Assembly: GCA_037693485.1 (NCBI GenBank)
Contig: CM075345.1
Coordinates: 121,046,001-121,110,000 of the forward strand
Length of the DNA: 64,000 nt
Direction of reading: 5' to 3'
Origin: Kitagawia praeruptora
Taxonomy: Eukaryota > Streptophyta > Magnoliopsida > Apiales > Apiaceae
In this document: positions 19,250 through 32,721 of the stretch, one piece after another
How positions within the stretch are numbered: the first letter of the stretch is position 1
How the letters are laid out: each line of letters starts with the position of its first letter
Made by a program: the position numbers and the translations under genes
The notes under the pieces: model-generated
Told to the model about the DNA's origin: nothing
The model's database searches: none
The model's input: the letters and a program-made list of their open reading frames with translations, nothing else

Positions 19250-22200
19250 TGTAACGCCCCAAATTCGGGGTCAGGGATTTGGTCGTCACGCGGAAATCCT
19301 TAACATCAAATTACCTGTTTAACAACATTAAACCATCTGTAATCATTAAAACTGAAATATAACTCTGCGACCCCAACCACCAAGCATCTTTTAGGTCATA
19401 GGGCTAGAAACAAGAACTAAAATCTTTACATCTTTATTACATCCATTCTATTACATCGCACTATGTCTTAAAAATCTTATACTACTAGTATAGCTTCGTT
19501 GGGAAGCACACCAGCAACTAGTACTACTCAATACAAAGTAATATATATTACACATCAATATACTTACATATAACTTATTCCAGCTATAACTTTTCTGGAT
19601 CATATCATCTTCACAAAGGCACACTGCCTGCTTCTCCTGAGCCATGCAGATAAGCCTCAATCATCTACCTTCCTCTGAAAGGTTAATATTTAAAACAAGC
19701 AAGTATGAGCGAAAGAATTGCCCAGCAAGTATTAATAGAGCACAACAATATATATCAATATACACATGGAGTTTTCGAGGTATAACGATACTTAATATCA
19801 ATTTCGAAACATTTACAACAATAAAACCTCAATAGGGAATATATGACATTTCGAGTAACCTCAGATAAATAAAGTAAGTTCATGTCAACAGTAGTAATCC
19901 TCATACCTTAGCGAAATAGTGTACGCTACCGTATTGCTAATCTTTTAGAAAGCTTTTCAAAATACGCAGTTCAATATGCTGCTAAGATAGTTCCCTTTTT
20001 AATACTCCTCAAGTTTGTAAGTATATATACATGAGTATACCATTATCATCAAAACACCTTACAGTTCAAGATTCTGTACAGGATATAAGTTTGTTAACCA
20101 CTTGATAAGTCTAAACTCAGAAATAACTGATAGGAAGAGAGTCAAAGCTCTTGAAGCAAAACATTTGGGATTTAACACCAATAACCGGTGAACCATCTTT
20201 CATCTTTTGAATAATTGCAAAAGTGCACAAGTACGTGCCATTATTGTTAGAATAATCTTGCAGTTCTAGATACTGCATGAATTCATCATCTTTCAAAATT
20301 GAAAACAACACTATCGGCTACTTGGCACCTAGGCCTAAGAAGCAGTGTTTGAGTATTTTTCCAAAGTGGAGGATGGGACTTAAAGAAAACATAAAAACCT
20401 GACAAGGATTGACGATGATCAGTCGCCACATCCAAGTCCAATAATCCGCGGGTCTTCTCTACCGGTAGAAGGATAGAAACTACATCCGTAACTATCCCTG
20501 AGTGAAAACTACATCTGTAATCACCCTCGATGAAAACTACATCCGTAATCATCCTTCGGCAACACATGGGCCGGAATAATAATTGATGGACCGCCTGGCT
20601 CACGGCCGCTTACACATCCCGGGAATCATTCGTCAACGATTCCCACACCTGCCAGAGTCCCCTTTTTCTTTTCTTGTCAAAATCATTTTGATAGAAAACT
20701 TTAGTAGTTGAAGTTCGACTTCAGTCGACCGATAATTTCTTGAAAAACGAGCAAGAGAGTAAAACCTGACCGGGAGTTTTCGAAAATGTTTTGAGTTCAA
20801 AAGAGTTCAGTATAGATATACACTTGTACCGATATCAATCTCGACACAGGGTTTTGTGATCACACATGGAAAATGGTACGCATAAAGCTTGTAACCACAA
20901 CAGGGTAATTCCATATATATATATAAGTTCTTGAAAAGTAACTTACCTAGATAGATTCAAAATATAATATTTTAAATGACTATGAAAGTCCTTAGACAAC
21001 CTTTAAATAGTGTTTTATAACCTTCAAAACACTTAGAGTATTGAATAAATATTTGACTACTATGTAACAAATAATAAATATTCAATAATCCCTTTTTAAA
21101 AGAATACTCAAATTAATATTCATTTATTAAGTAATATTCAAATAATATTTACCATTAATACTGGAATATTTAATAACCACAAAACACCCAAATACAACTC
21201 TTGGAATATTTCTAATCAAAATCAAGACGAAATCTCTCCAACAGTCTCCAAACTATAGCCACTTTATCAAATAACTACTACTGACTCTCGGTCAATAAGA
21301 AATAATTAATAAGCATGAAATCCTTCTTCTCTTTCCCTTTTTTTTTGGTTTCTTAATGAATATTATAATTAATATTCATCGAATTAAATAAGCATTCAAA
21401 TAACATATATCGATATCAATCTAGCTGTTTTAAGCTGAAAGTAACCAATTTATAACCATTGGAATATCTTTAATCCGTATTGAAAATAAACTATCCCCGA
21501 TAAATAATATACTAGATAGAATCACTCCATTAAATTGTTTTATTATTTCTCCGGGACAAAGTGATTTTAAGAAAGCGTTTTGAAAATGATATTCATCTAA
21601 TTAAATAAATTTAATTAGGCGAAATGAGGTTTATTTAATTAGTAAATGCTTTCAGGAGCATCTATTAATTAAATAAACACTGGTTTATTGGTGATGTTGC
21701 CTTTAGGTTAATTATTGCGAAATTCTTTTTTTTTAAAAGCTTTGCCCGGGTTTTCGAAAACATACAATACAAAATAGCCCCAACACGCGGCTAAGTTCTA
21801 AAACTCAATACATGCCCTACCCTCTGAGCCTTTCTTATTCCGATACATAAATATAAACCTCATAACATATAGTCCACTTCTCTAGTACGAAAAGTTTATA
21901 GATATATATATATACCGTATAAATCAAGATATAGAGCCATAAAAATATCACTGCCCATCAGCAGTATTATAAGCCATGGGGTTTTGGTTATTGCACGAGC
22001 AGGATTTAATATTGTTGGCAAAGCAAGGAATACAATGATTTGGGAGAAGAAGTAGAAGGTTGGAAAAACTCGCGATTATGGATTGGAAACTTATTTAACA
22101 CATTTCATATATTTAAAATAAATATACTCTGAACAATAGAGTATGCATAGTAAACTTGCCTCTGGTCCTTAGCAGAAAATAGAAACTGCGAACAAATCCT

Positions 22201-24699
22201 TCGCACCTCGTCCAAGTAATTCCATGGACCTTACCTGACGTCTCGATCTTCTTTTTTTTGATGCACGTCATTCCAACTCGATTATGCCCTAATGGTACTG
22301 AAATAGTTATGAGTGCGTGTCAGTCCTACCTCGTATATCGAGTAGACATAACTCGAAATTATCACTAAATAACATAAAGTCAAACTATAGGTGTCCTCCC
22401 TATAGTTGACTATTCTAATACCACTTATTGCACATAACATATTATAGTAAAGAAAAGAAATGGAAAAGTCCCCTTTTTTAAAGTGGACAATTCCTGGTGC
22501 TAAACACCTCAAACCATACCACTTAATCAACTTAGTATATAGATAGTCCTCAAACATAATTAATCCTCGAGACACATAAATCCTTGAATTAAATCACTTA
22601 GCACATAAATCCTCGAGACAACAATTACCCTCGAATTAATTCACTTAACACATATACACATAAACAGTTAACACCCAAATCATACCTTTAAACCCTTGAA
22701 ATCAAATAAGTTAAATAAATTAAAATGCAGGGGATTTTTAGAAAATTTCGGCATGTAGTATTCGTTTATCGGACTATGGGCACAGCCCCTCAATGCCAAT
22801 CAAAAACAATTCAACCCTGTTTTAATAAAAATAAAGCTGCCTCAACTTGCAGCAACATAAATTAAATAGGTAAGGAAAAGTATCCGCCCAAGCATGCGGC
22901 ACATAAACAATTAAGGAAAATAAACTAACAGTTTATCCTTGCTATACAACATTTAAAAACCATACAATCAGGAAATAAATTCCTATTATAAGGAAACTTT
23001 TTGAAATAACCTTTTTTTGTAAAATAGACTATCCCGGGGTCAGAGCCCCTCAATTATAATCAAAACCATTTGAAAATAACTCATACATCATGTTATCTTG
23101 CCAACACAAGTCAAGAACAAATGCCTTAAAACAATTTTCCAAACATTGACATTTATATGAAATTTCAGTTTTAATGTTCTCCGCTAAAACTTTCATAACT
23201 CAATAACCGTAACCTTAAATAATGCAAGGTTTTCGCGTACGTAAACTAGAAACAATAGAGAACAGTTTGTCTTAAGGAACAATCATCAAAACACAGGTGT
23301 AAATGCCTCAATTCTTCTGTATAAAATAAGACAGTTACTACATACTCTTCGTTGTCACTGAACTACGTTTCTTTTACCTTAACTCCTTATCCACATGTTA
23401 TAAAATTACCAAAATTTATAGGGACCATAATTAGACCCTTCTCTACAACTTTCGTTCTTTGGCCAACCAACAATAAAGGCCATAACCTCCTCAAAAACAC
23501 TTGTCAAAACAAGGCAGAAAATCTGGGAATCAAAGTCACCTCTGCGCAGTCTTGGTTCAAATATTTTTCATAAATCGAAAAATTCATCTTTTCCAATGAA
23601 ATTTTTACATCCTCCTGTTAGTTGTTATATACACCTCTCATAAAAATTTAAAGGCTTAACTCGCTCTTTATCATACAAAAACAACTTCACAAAGTCGAGA
23701 TAACTCTGCAATTCGTGTATCTCTGCACCTCTTTACTAATAAATTCATAACCCCCAACTTACATATCTATAAATCTTGAAATTTTGCAGGGAGCCTCTAC
23801 AAACTATAAGCAACAACTTTCATGTACAAACTTTAAGCTAATTCGGAGCTCAAGGAAACAGAATTTACCGAGTAAAGTGGCGTAGCTGCTGTCCAGGAGC
23901 ACTGCTTCATCTTCTCTCTCTCTCTCTCTCTCTCTCTCCATCTCTCCCCTTCAGCTGTGTTTTTTTGTGTGTGGCTGCGTGTGTTGTATGTATATGTTTG
24001 TATATATCTAGCTGTGTTGTGTGTTTTGTTACCCTAATGGGCCTTGGGCCCAATAACAAATTAAAACACCCAACAATTCACTACATACTTAAAATAATAT
24101 TTAGAGTTATAAACTCTAATTTGTAAAAATAAAATTTCTAGCATAGTTAAATACTAGAACATTTTTAAAGACTTTTGGAGGAAGAATTAGAATTAAATCT
24201 AAATTTTCTAAATTGATATGCAATTTATAATTATTAATAATTTAGAAAAATAATTCATAAAAATAATAATTGTGATTCATAATTCACAATTTACAGGGCT
24301 TTATAAAAATACTACAAACACTGTTGTTTTAGTAAAATCTCAAATTCTTGATTTTATATATTAATCAAGTAATTTCTGCAAATCCTCAATTAATTAAAAT
24401 AATCATTTTCTAAGGGTTTTAAAATCTCTAAATTATTCAATAATTTAAAATAAAATCTTTACTGAATAATTTCACATTCCAAAATTAAATCTTTGCCCAA
24501 ATAAACTATTGACTCGAGATATCTACTAGGTCAATAAAAATTTAAAAATGGGACCCGGTTCCACTTAACCGAAAATAATTAAATAATTGAATAATAAAAT
24601 AAAAAAATAAAATAAAAAAAATTCCTCCTCATTTTAGGAAAACATTACTATTATTGAAATAATAATAAAATCATTTCTTGAAAAATCCGGGTTATTACA
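19250..24699 (-). repeat. LARD-like element 3' LTR (5450 bp)
   Basis: On the minus strand it runs from TGTAATAACCC at 24699 to GGGGCGTTACA at 19250. A 28-bp unit repeated three times lies at 20476-20559, a (CT)n run at 23913-23938. Scattered ORFs up to 105 codons occur identically in both LTRs; I see no recognisable protein. Compared with the other LTR I see only three base differences, at 19507, 20516 and 21012. Confidence 0.9.
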
Positions 24700-24716
24700 G
24701 TCTACCCTCCTTAAAA
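24700..24716 (-). other. LARD-like element polypurine tract
   Basis: On the minus strand TTTTAAGGAGGGTAGAC directly precedes the LTR start. The tract and the sequence before it resemble chromovirus 3' ends. Confidence 0.7.
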
Positions 24717-27026
24717 GGATTCCGTCCACGGAATCAGCTAAGGCCACTACTGGGGTTCCTTAACTCTTTTATCATCAACACTTATTCTGCAAAACAGGAG
24801 ATAGTGTCTCTTCGTAAACAACTTCTCCGAAACCTCAATCCAACCATAGGATCTCTATTTGACACAGTTATCACTTTAGTCTTACCACGTTATTGTTTTC
24901 ACACATGTCTTTGACCAAATTTTCCATTATCATACTATCCTTGAGAGAGAGTTCACTGATTCTATTCACATAACACTTTTGAGAGAGAGAGTGCACTAAT
25001 TCCATTAACATAATATCATTGAGAGGGAATGAACAAAATAATTCGATTGATACGTCACTGATATTCTATTCGTTTTGGGATTCGCTCTTGCTCTTGGCGA
25101 TTCCGTTCGAATCCAGTTTTGATCAGCAAATTTATGACTTGGCCGACCTGGTTGGCATCCCCTTGAAATTCATTAGAGGCAATAAGAATCAGGGACCTTC
25201 GAAAAGACAGCTGTCATATCAAGGCAATTGTTACACACTGGTGATCATAAGGTTATGAGTGTTAAAGTCAACCTTATTTGAGATAAGGGAATTTACCGAG
25301 AGATCAATATGATCAAGAGAACTCACGTTGCGTGTCTCAGTTGAGACATTACTAAAGGTAATTAGCCTTCTTGTATTTCACAACACACAAGTGATGGTGT
25401 CCCATCAGACTTCTATCACACAGACAGATGGTCCTTGTGTCCCCTATTAGTATAGGGTTGTTCGTCTCAGTGGAAGCTGAGAAGTATGAAAGCAATTCGA
25501 AGTGAAGATAATAATTATCGTCTTTCGACAAATAATTCTCAAGTGGACACCCTGGATTAAAATTGATCAGATTCCAAGGTGCAATTTCCAAGGAAAAGGA
25601 TAACCAGAAAGATACTGGTATACAACAAGCAAGTGGTGCTATAGCACCATAGGATTATCCAATATTTGAAGAAAAGTGGGAATTTAAATATCATCAATCG
25701 ATAGGGCCTCATAAATCTGAAAGTAGGTATAATGACAGCTTCTAGCAAAATTGAAACCAATATGGTTTAACATGAGTATTATAAAACAACTTCGAAGAGG
25801 GAGTATATTCTTTATCAAAATTCTCTTTTGGAGAGATGTCAAGATAGGTCATAGATTAGGGAGGTAATCCAAATAATTTATGCACGGGGATGTGTCAAAT
25901 AATTCACATTGGGGAGATAATAAACATAAGTTGCAAATGGGGAGATGTCAAACAATTCAGATTGGGGAGATAATCAAAATGATTCATAAATGGGGAGGGT
26001 AATGCCAAGGTCTCCACGGATGCCTTTCATGTCGGCTCCTCTGACGGATAATTGTTCGATTGTAGCGCTCTTCTTTTCCACGCACACCCTAAGGTGCTCG
26101 ATAACCGACGTCATCGTCGACTCGTAATAGTCGCTAGAGATTCAACCATCGGCATTTTACGATATTAAGGAGTTCTATTCGACTCGGCGTAAGCATCTCA
26201 CGCAAGCGTTCTATTCTTTGAGAAGACTTCGATACCGGTGTCGCCCCTAGCAACGACGAATTCCACGTGTCGAATGGGCGATATTCTGGAACATTGCTGG
26301 AAATACATACTTAGATCCAGTCACCATTATAACCGTATTTATACCACATGTTCCCGTCCTCATGACAATTCTGTGTGCAACTTAAGCTTATCCCTTTTTG
26401 GCATAACAGCCTTCGTACTAGTCTCTCTCAGACTTTCTCGGTCCGTCTTGATTCTTAAAACATGTCTCATCTTTATCGACAAACCTCAACTTTGCCATTT
26501 ATCTCTACAATCAATTGAAACAATCGGTGTCTATCCACCACTCCATTCTTAATATTACCTTAAACTCTATCAAGCTCGAGAGGGTTTTAAATACCCGCAA
26601 CTTCGACTGATAACCTTTCATAGTGATCTTGTTTTGCTTCCCTTTTTGGAATTTTAACAGTAGGGATACTATCTCAACTCATCATTGTCATAATACTGGA
26701 TGCCAGCTTTCCATCCTTCATCATCATATTGAAATTTCCTATCATTCGGGGAATACATAACTGCCTCCATGAATCCCCTAAAATCATCTTAAATTTAGGC
26801 CTCGGGCGCTCTATGCCCCTGCCAACCAACACTTGTCTCTAAGAGTTCTTTAGCAGACATCCATCACCACAAGAAGTGAAGTCTACCTCAACATATTCCT
26901 CAAAATCTTATCTTAATCATTGGTACTATATCCAATAGTCCAACATGAACTCTACATGAGTTCTGACGTTCTCACATAACTATACCCACTCCTACTCACT
27001 CTCGTTTCTAGTTTACTATAACCTAA
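24717..27026 (-). other. LARD-like element internal region, non-coding
   Basis: There is no recognisable gag, RT or integrase segment on either strand; the longest open frames are about 80-105 codons and unlike known proteins. Around 25860-26000 there are GGGGAGAT-containing tandem-like repeats on the plus strand. At 26030-26270 the base composition is more GC-rich than its surroundings, possibly an old coding relic. I cannot assign it. Confidence 0.55.
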
Positions 27027-27038
27027 GCTCTGATACCA
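27027..27038 (-). other. LARD-like element primer binding site, tRNA-iMet
   Basis: On the minus strand TGGTATCAGAGC lies four bases after the LTR end at 27043. This fixes the orientation of the element. Confidence 0.88.
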
Positions 27039-27042
27039 TTTC

Positions 27043-30000
27043 TGTAACGCCCCAAATTCGGGGTCAGGGATTTGGTCGTCACGCGGAAATCCTTAACATC
27101 AAATTACCTGTTTAACAACATTAAACCATCTGTAATCATTAAAACTGAAATATAACTCTGCGACCCCAACCACCAAGCATCTTTTAGGTCATAGGGCTAG
27201 AAACAAGAACTAAAATCTTTACATCTTTATTACATCCATTCTATTACATCGCACTATGTCTTAAAAATCTTATACTACTAGTATAGCTTCGTTGGGAAGT
27301 ACACCAGCAACTAGTACTACTCAATACAAAGTAATATATATTACACATCAATATACTTACATATAACTTATTCCAGCTATAACTTTTCTGGATCATATCA
27401 TCTTCACAAAGGCACACTGCCTGCTTCTCCTGAGCCATGCAGATAAGCCTCAATCATCTACCTTCCTCTGAAAGGTTAATATTTAAAACAAGCAAGTATG
27501 AGCGAAAGAATTGCCCAGCAAGTATTAATAGAGCACAACAATATATATCAATATACACATGGAGTTTTCGAGGTATAACGATACTTAATATCAATTTCGA
27601 AACATTTACAACAATAAAACCTCAATAGGGAATATATGACATTTCGAGTAACCTCAGATAAATAAAGTAAGTTCATGTCAACAGTAGTAATCCTCATACC
27701 TTAGCGAAATAGTGTACGCTACCGTATTGCTAATCTTTTAGAAAGCTTTTCAAAATACGCAGTTCAATATGCTGCTAAGATAGTTCCCTTTTTAATACTC
27801 CTCAAGTTTGTAAGTATATATACATGAGTATACCATTATCATCAAAACACCTTACAGTTCAAGATTCTGTACAGGATATAAGTTTGTTAACCACTTGATA
27901 AGTCTAAACTCAGAAATAACTGATAGGAAGAGAGTCAAAGCTCTTGAAGCAAAACATTTGGGATTTAACACCAATAACCGGTGAACCATCTTTCATCTTT
28001 TGAATAATTGCAAAAGTGCACAAGTACGTGCCATTATTGTTAGAATAATCTTGCAGTTCTAGATACTGCATGAATTCATCATCTTTCAAAATTGAAAACA
28101 ACACTATCGGCTACTTGGCACCTAGGCCTAAGAAGCAGTGTTTGAGTATTTTTCCAAAGTGGAGGATGGGACTTAAAGAAAACATAAAAACCTGACAAGG
28201 ATTGACGATGATCAGTCGCCACATCCAAGTCCAATAATCCGCGGGTCTTCTCTACCGGTAGAAGGATAGAAACTACATCCGTAACTATCCCTGAGTGAAA
28301 ACTACATCCGTAATCACCCTCGATGAAAACTACATCCGTAATCATCCTTCGGCAACACATGGGCCGGAATAATAATTGATGGACCGCCTGGCTCACGGCC
28401 GCTTACACATCCCGGGAATCATTCGTCAACGATTCCCACACCTGCCAGAGTCCCCTTTTTCTTTTCTTGTCAAAATCATTTTGATAGAAAACTTTAGTAG
28501 TTGAAGTTCGACTTCAGTCGACCGATAATTTCTTGAAAAACGAGCAAGAGAGTAAAACCTGACCGGGAGTTTTCGAAAATGTTTTGAGTTCAAAAGAGTT
28601 CAGTATAGATATACACTTGTACCGATATCAATCTCGACACAGGGTTTTGTGATCACACATGGAAAATGGTACGCATAAAGCTTGTAACCACAACAGGGTA
28701 ATTCCATATATATATATAAGTTCTTGAAAAGTAACTTACCTAGATAGATTCAAAATATAATATTTTAAATGACTATGAAAGTCCTTAGACAACCTTTAAA
28801 TAGTATTTTATAACCTTCAAAACACTTAGAGTATTGAATAAATATTTGACTACTATGTAACAAATAATAAATATTCAATAATCCCTTTTTAAAAGAATAC
28901 TCAAATTAATATTCATTTATTAAGTAATATTCAAATAATATTTACCATTAATACTGGAATATTTAATAACCACAAAACACCCAAATACAACTCTTGGAAT
29001 ATTTCTAATCAAAATCAAGACGAAATCTCTCCAACAGTCTCCAAACTATAGCCACTTTATCAAATAACTACTACTGACTCTCGGTCAATAAGAAATAATT
29101 AATAAGCATGAAATCCTTCTTCTCTTTCCCTTTTTTTTTGGTTTCTTAATGAATATTATAATTAATATTCATCGAATTAAATAAGCATTCAAATAACATA
29201 TATCGATATCAATCTAGCTGTTTTAAGCTGAAAGTAACCAATTTATAACCATTGGAATATCTTTAATCCGTATTGAAAATAAACTATCCCCGATAAATAA
29301 TATACTAGATAGAATCACTCCATTAAATTGTTTTATTATTTCTCCGGGACAAAGTGATTTTAAGAAAGCGTTTTGAAAATGATATTCATCTAATTAAATA
29401 AATTTAATTAGGCGAAATGAGGTTTATTTAATTAGTAAATGCTTTCAGGAGCATCTATTAATTAAATAAACACTGGTTTATTGGTGATGTTGCCTTTAGG
29501 TTAATTATTGCGAAATTCTTTTTTTTTAAAAGCTTTGCCCGGGTTTTCGAAAACATACAATACAAAATAGCCCCAACACGCGGCTAAGTTCTAAAACTCA
29601 ATACATGCCCTACCCTCTGAGCCTTTCTTATTCCGATACATAAATATAAACCTCATAACATATAGTCCACTTCTCTAGTACGAAAAGTTTATAGATATAT
29701 ATATATACCGTATAAATCAAGATATAGAGCCATAAAAATATCACTGCCCATCAGCAGTATTATAAGCCATGGGGTTTTGGTTATTGCACGAGCAGGATTT
29801 AATATTGTTGGCAAAGCAAGGAATACAATGATTTGGGAGAAGAAGTAGAAGGTTGGAAAAACTCGCGATTATGGATTGGAAACTTATTTAACACATTTCA
29901 TATATTTAAAATAAATATACTCTGAACAATAGAGTATGCATAGTAAACTTGCCTCTGGTCCTTAGCAGAAAATAGAAACTGCGAACAAATCCTTCGCACC

Positions 30001-32492
30001 TCGTCCAAGTAATTCCATGGACCTTACCTGACGTCTCGATCTTCTTTTTTTTGATGCACGTCATTCCAACTCGATTATGCCCTAATGGTACTGAAATAGT
30101 TATGAGTGCGTGTCAGTCCTACCTCGTATATCGAGTAGACATAACTCGAAATTATCACTAAATAACATAAAGTCAAACTATAGGTGTCCTCCCTATAGTT
30201 GACTATTCTAATACCACTTATTGCACATAACATATTATAGTAAAGAAAAGAAATGGAAAAGTCCCCTTTTTTAAAGTGGACAATTCCTGGTGCTAAACAC
30301 CTCAAACCATACCACTTAATCAACTTAGTATATAGATAGTCCTCAAACATAATTAATCCTCGAGACACATAAATCCTTGAATTAAATCACTTAGCACATA
30401 AATCCTCGAGACAACAATTACCCTCGAATTAATTCACTTAACACATATACACATAAACAGTTAACACCCAAATCATACCTTTAAACCCTTGAAATCAAAT
30501 AAGTTAAATAAATTAAAATGCAGGGGATTTTTAGAAAATTTCGGCATGTAGTATTCGTTTATCGGACTATGGGCACAGCCCCTCAATGCCAATCAAAAAC
30601 AATTCAACCCTGTTTTAATAAAAATAAAGCTGCCTCAACTTGCAGCAACATAAATTAAATAGGTAAGGAAAAGTATCCGCCCAAGCATGCGGCACATAAA
30701 CAATTAAGGAAAATAAACTAACAGTTTATCCTTGCTATACAACATTTAAAAACCATACAATCAGGAAATAAATTCCTATTATAAGGAAACTTTTTGAAAT
30801 AACCTTTTTTTGTAAAATAGACTATCCCGGGGTCAGAGCCCCTCAATTATAATCAAAACCATTTGAAAATAACTCATACATCATGTTATCTTGCCAACAC
30901 AAGTCAAGAACAAATGCCTTAAAACAATTTTCCAAACATTGACATTTATATGAAATTTCAGTTTTAATGTTCTCCGCTAAAACTTTCATAACTCAATAAC
31001 CGTAACCTTAAATAATGCAAGGTTTTCGCGTACGTAAACTAGAAACAATAGAGAACAGTTTGTCTTAAGGAACAATCATCAAAACACAGGTGTAAATGCC
31101 TCAATTCTTCTGTATAAAATAAGACAGTTACTACATACTCTTCGTTGTCACTGAACTACGTTTCTTTTACCTTAACTCCTTATCCACATGTTATAAAATT
31201 ACCAAAATTTATAGGGACCATAATTAGACCCTTCTCTACAACTTTCGTTCTTTGGCCAACCAACAATAAAGGCCATAACCTCCTCAAAAACACTTGTCAA
31301 AACAAGGCAGAAAATCTGGGAATCAAAGTCACCTCTGCGCAGTCTTGGTTCAAATATTTTTCATAAATCGAAAAATTCATCTTTTCCAATGAAATTTTTA
31401 CATCCTCCTGTTAGTTGTTATATACACCTCTCATAAAAATTTAAAGGCTTAACTCGCTCTTTATCATACAAAAACAACTTCACAAAGTCGAGATAACTCT
31501 GCAATTCGTGTATCTCTGCACCTCTTTACTAATAAATTCATAACCCCCAACTTACATATCTATAAATCTTGAAATTTTGCAGGGAGCCTCTACAAACTAT
31601 AAGCAACAACTTTCATGTACAAACTTTAAGCTAATTCGGAGCTCAAGGAAACAGAATTTACCGAGTAAAGTGGCGTAGCTGCTGTCCAGGAGCACTGCTT
31701 CATCTTCTCTCTCTCTCTCTCTCTCTCTCTCCATCTCTCCCCTTCAGCTGTGTTTTTTTGTGTGTGGCTGCGTGTGTTGTATGTATATGTTTGTATATAT
31801 CTAGCTGTGTTGTGTGTTTTGTTACCCTAATGGGCCTTGGGCCCAATAACAAATTAAAACACCCAACAATTCACTACATACTTAAAATAATATTTAGAGT
31901 TATAAACTCTAATTTGTAAAAATAAAATTTCTAGCATAGTTAAATACTAGAACATTTTTAAAGACTTTTGGAGGAAGAATTAGAATTAAATCTAAATTTT
32001 CTAAATTGATATGCAATTTATAATTATTAATAATTTAGAAAAATAATTCATAAAAATAATAATTGTGATTCATAATTCACAATTTACAGGGCTTTATAAA
32101 AATACTACAAACACTGTTGTTTTAGTAAAATCTCAAATTCTTGATTTTATATATTAATCAAGTAATTTCTGCAAATCCTCAATTAATTAAAATAATCATT
32201 TTCTAAGGGTTTTAAAATCTCTAAATTATTCAATAATTTAAAATAAAATCTTTACTGAATAATTTCACATTCCAAAATTAAATCTTTGCCCAAATAAACT
32301 ATTGACTCGAGATATCTACTAGGTCAATAAAAATTTAAAAATGGGACCCGGTTCCACTTAACCGAAAATAATTAAATAATTGAATAATAAAATAAAAAAA
32401 TAAAATAAAAAAAATTCCTCCTCATTTTAGGAAAACATTACTATTATTGAAATAATAATAAAATCATTTCTTGAAAAATCCGGGTTATTACA
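27043..32492 (-). repeat. LARD-like element 5' LTR (5450 bp)
   Basis: It has the same length as the left-hand copy, at a constant offset of 7793 bases. The base differences seen are at 27300, 28309 and 28805. The 28-bp triplicate is at 28269-28352 and the (CT)n run at 31706-31731, unchanged in length. Confidence 0.9.
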
Positions 32493-32721
32493 TTGTTGTA
32501 GTTTACTTCATTCCATTTACATGTGTAGAGAATATCATAAACTGTATTATGACTATTATTCTTTGAAATCTGAAACTCCTAGCCACAAACAGTTTGTGAA
32601 ATCAGAGTCTAAGGTTGACTCTGCAACAGGTAAAGTAAAAGCAAAATCTTTAAAGCCTATCATTTCTAAATCTAGTAAGAAAGGATCCAATCAAAGTTGG
32701 GTCCTAAAAAATTCTAACTAG

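Larger units (their letters stand above)
19250..32492 (-). mobile_element. LARD-like non-coding retrotransposon with 5450-bp LTRs
   Basis: Two direct repeats of exactly 5450 bp (19250-24699 and 27043-32492) flank 2343 bp of non-coding sequence. Ends are TG...CA and the TSD TTGTT (19245-19249 and 32493-32497) is perfect. Orientation is minus: the initiator-tRNA-Met site lies next to the right-hand LTR and a purine tract next to the left-hand LTR. No gag or pol ORF is visible. Very long LTRs with a non-coding interior fit the LARD class (large retrotransposon derivatives), which must borrow proteins from an autonomous partner. The PPT-side sequence resembles the end of Tekay-type chromoviruses, a weak hint at the parent. 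Confidence 0.88.
17182..32721 (+). pseudogene. gag: copia-B gag, with stops and split by the LARD-like element
   Basis: The coding parts are 17182-19249 and 32498-32721. The N-terminal 308 codons (ATG at 17182) form a copia gag of the UBN2 type, with KDIWDNLKVHCEGT and a Lys/Ser/Asp-rich tail. A TGA at 18106 ends it. In the same frame follow a first zinc knuckle whose second Cys is Tyr (CFNYNELGHFASEC, near 18188), a TAG near 18250, an acidic and coiled stretch (18265-19002) ending in TAG, an intact second knuckle CYECGNHNHLALDC (19120), and a third knuckle. The third is cut in half by the insertion at 19249. The inserted length plus TSD is a multiple of three, so the frame is kept after it. 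Confidence 0.88.

Noticed and set aside
20286..20603. 105-codon minus-strand ORF in the LARD LTR, repeated at 28079-28396
   Set aside because: It is present in both LTRs only because the LTRs are near-identical. Much of it translates the 28-bp repeat; no domain is recognisable.
22282..22575. 97-codon minus-strand ORF in the LARD LTR (second copy 30075-30368)
   Set aside because: No recognisable protein; identity between copies reflects recent insertion, not selection.
24678..26552. Several 65-105-codon ORFs in or beside the LARD interior
   Set aside because: They lie on both strands, are short, and match no retrotransposon protein I can recognise. Some cross the LTR edge.
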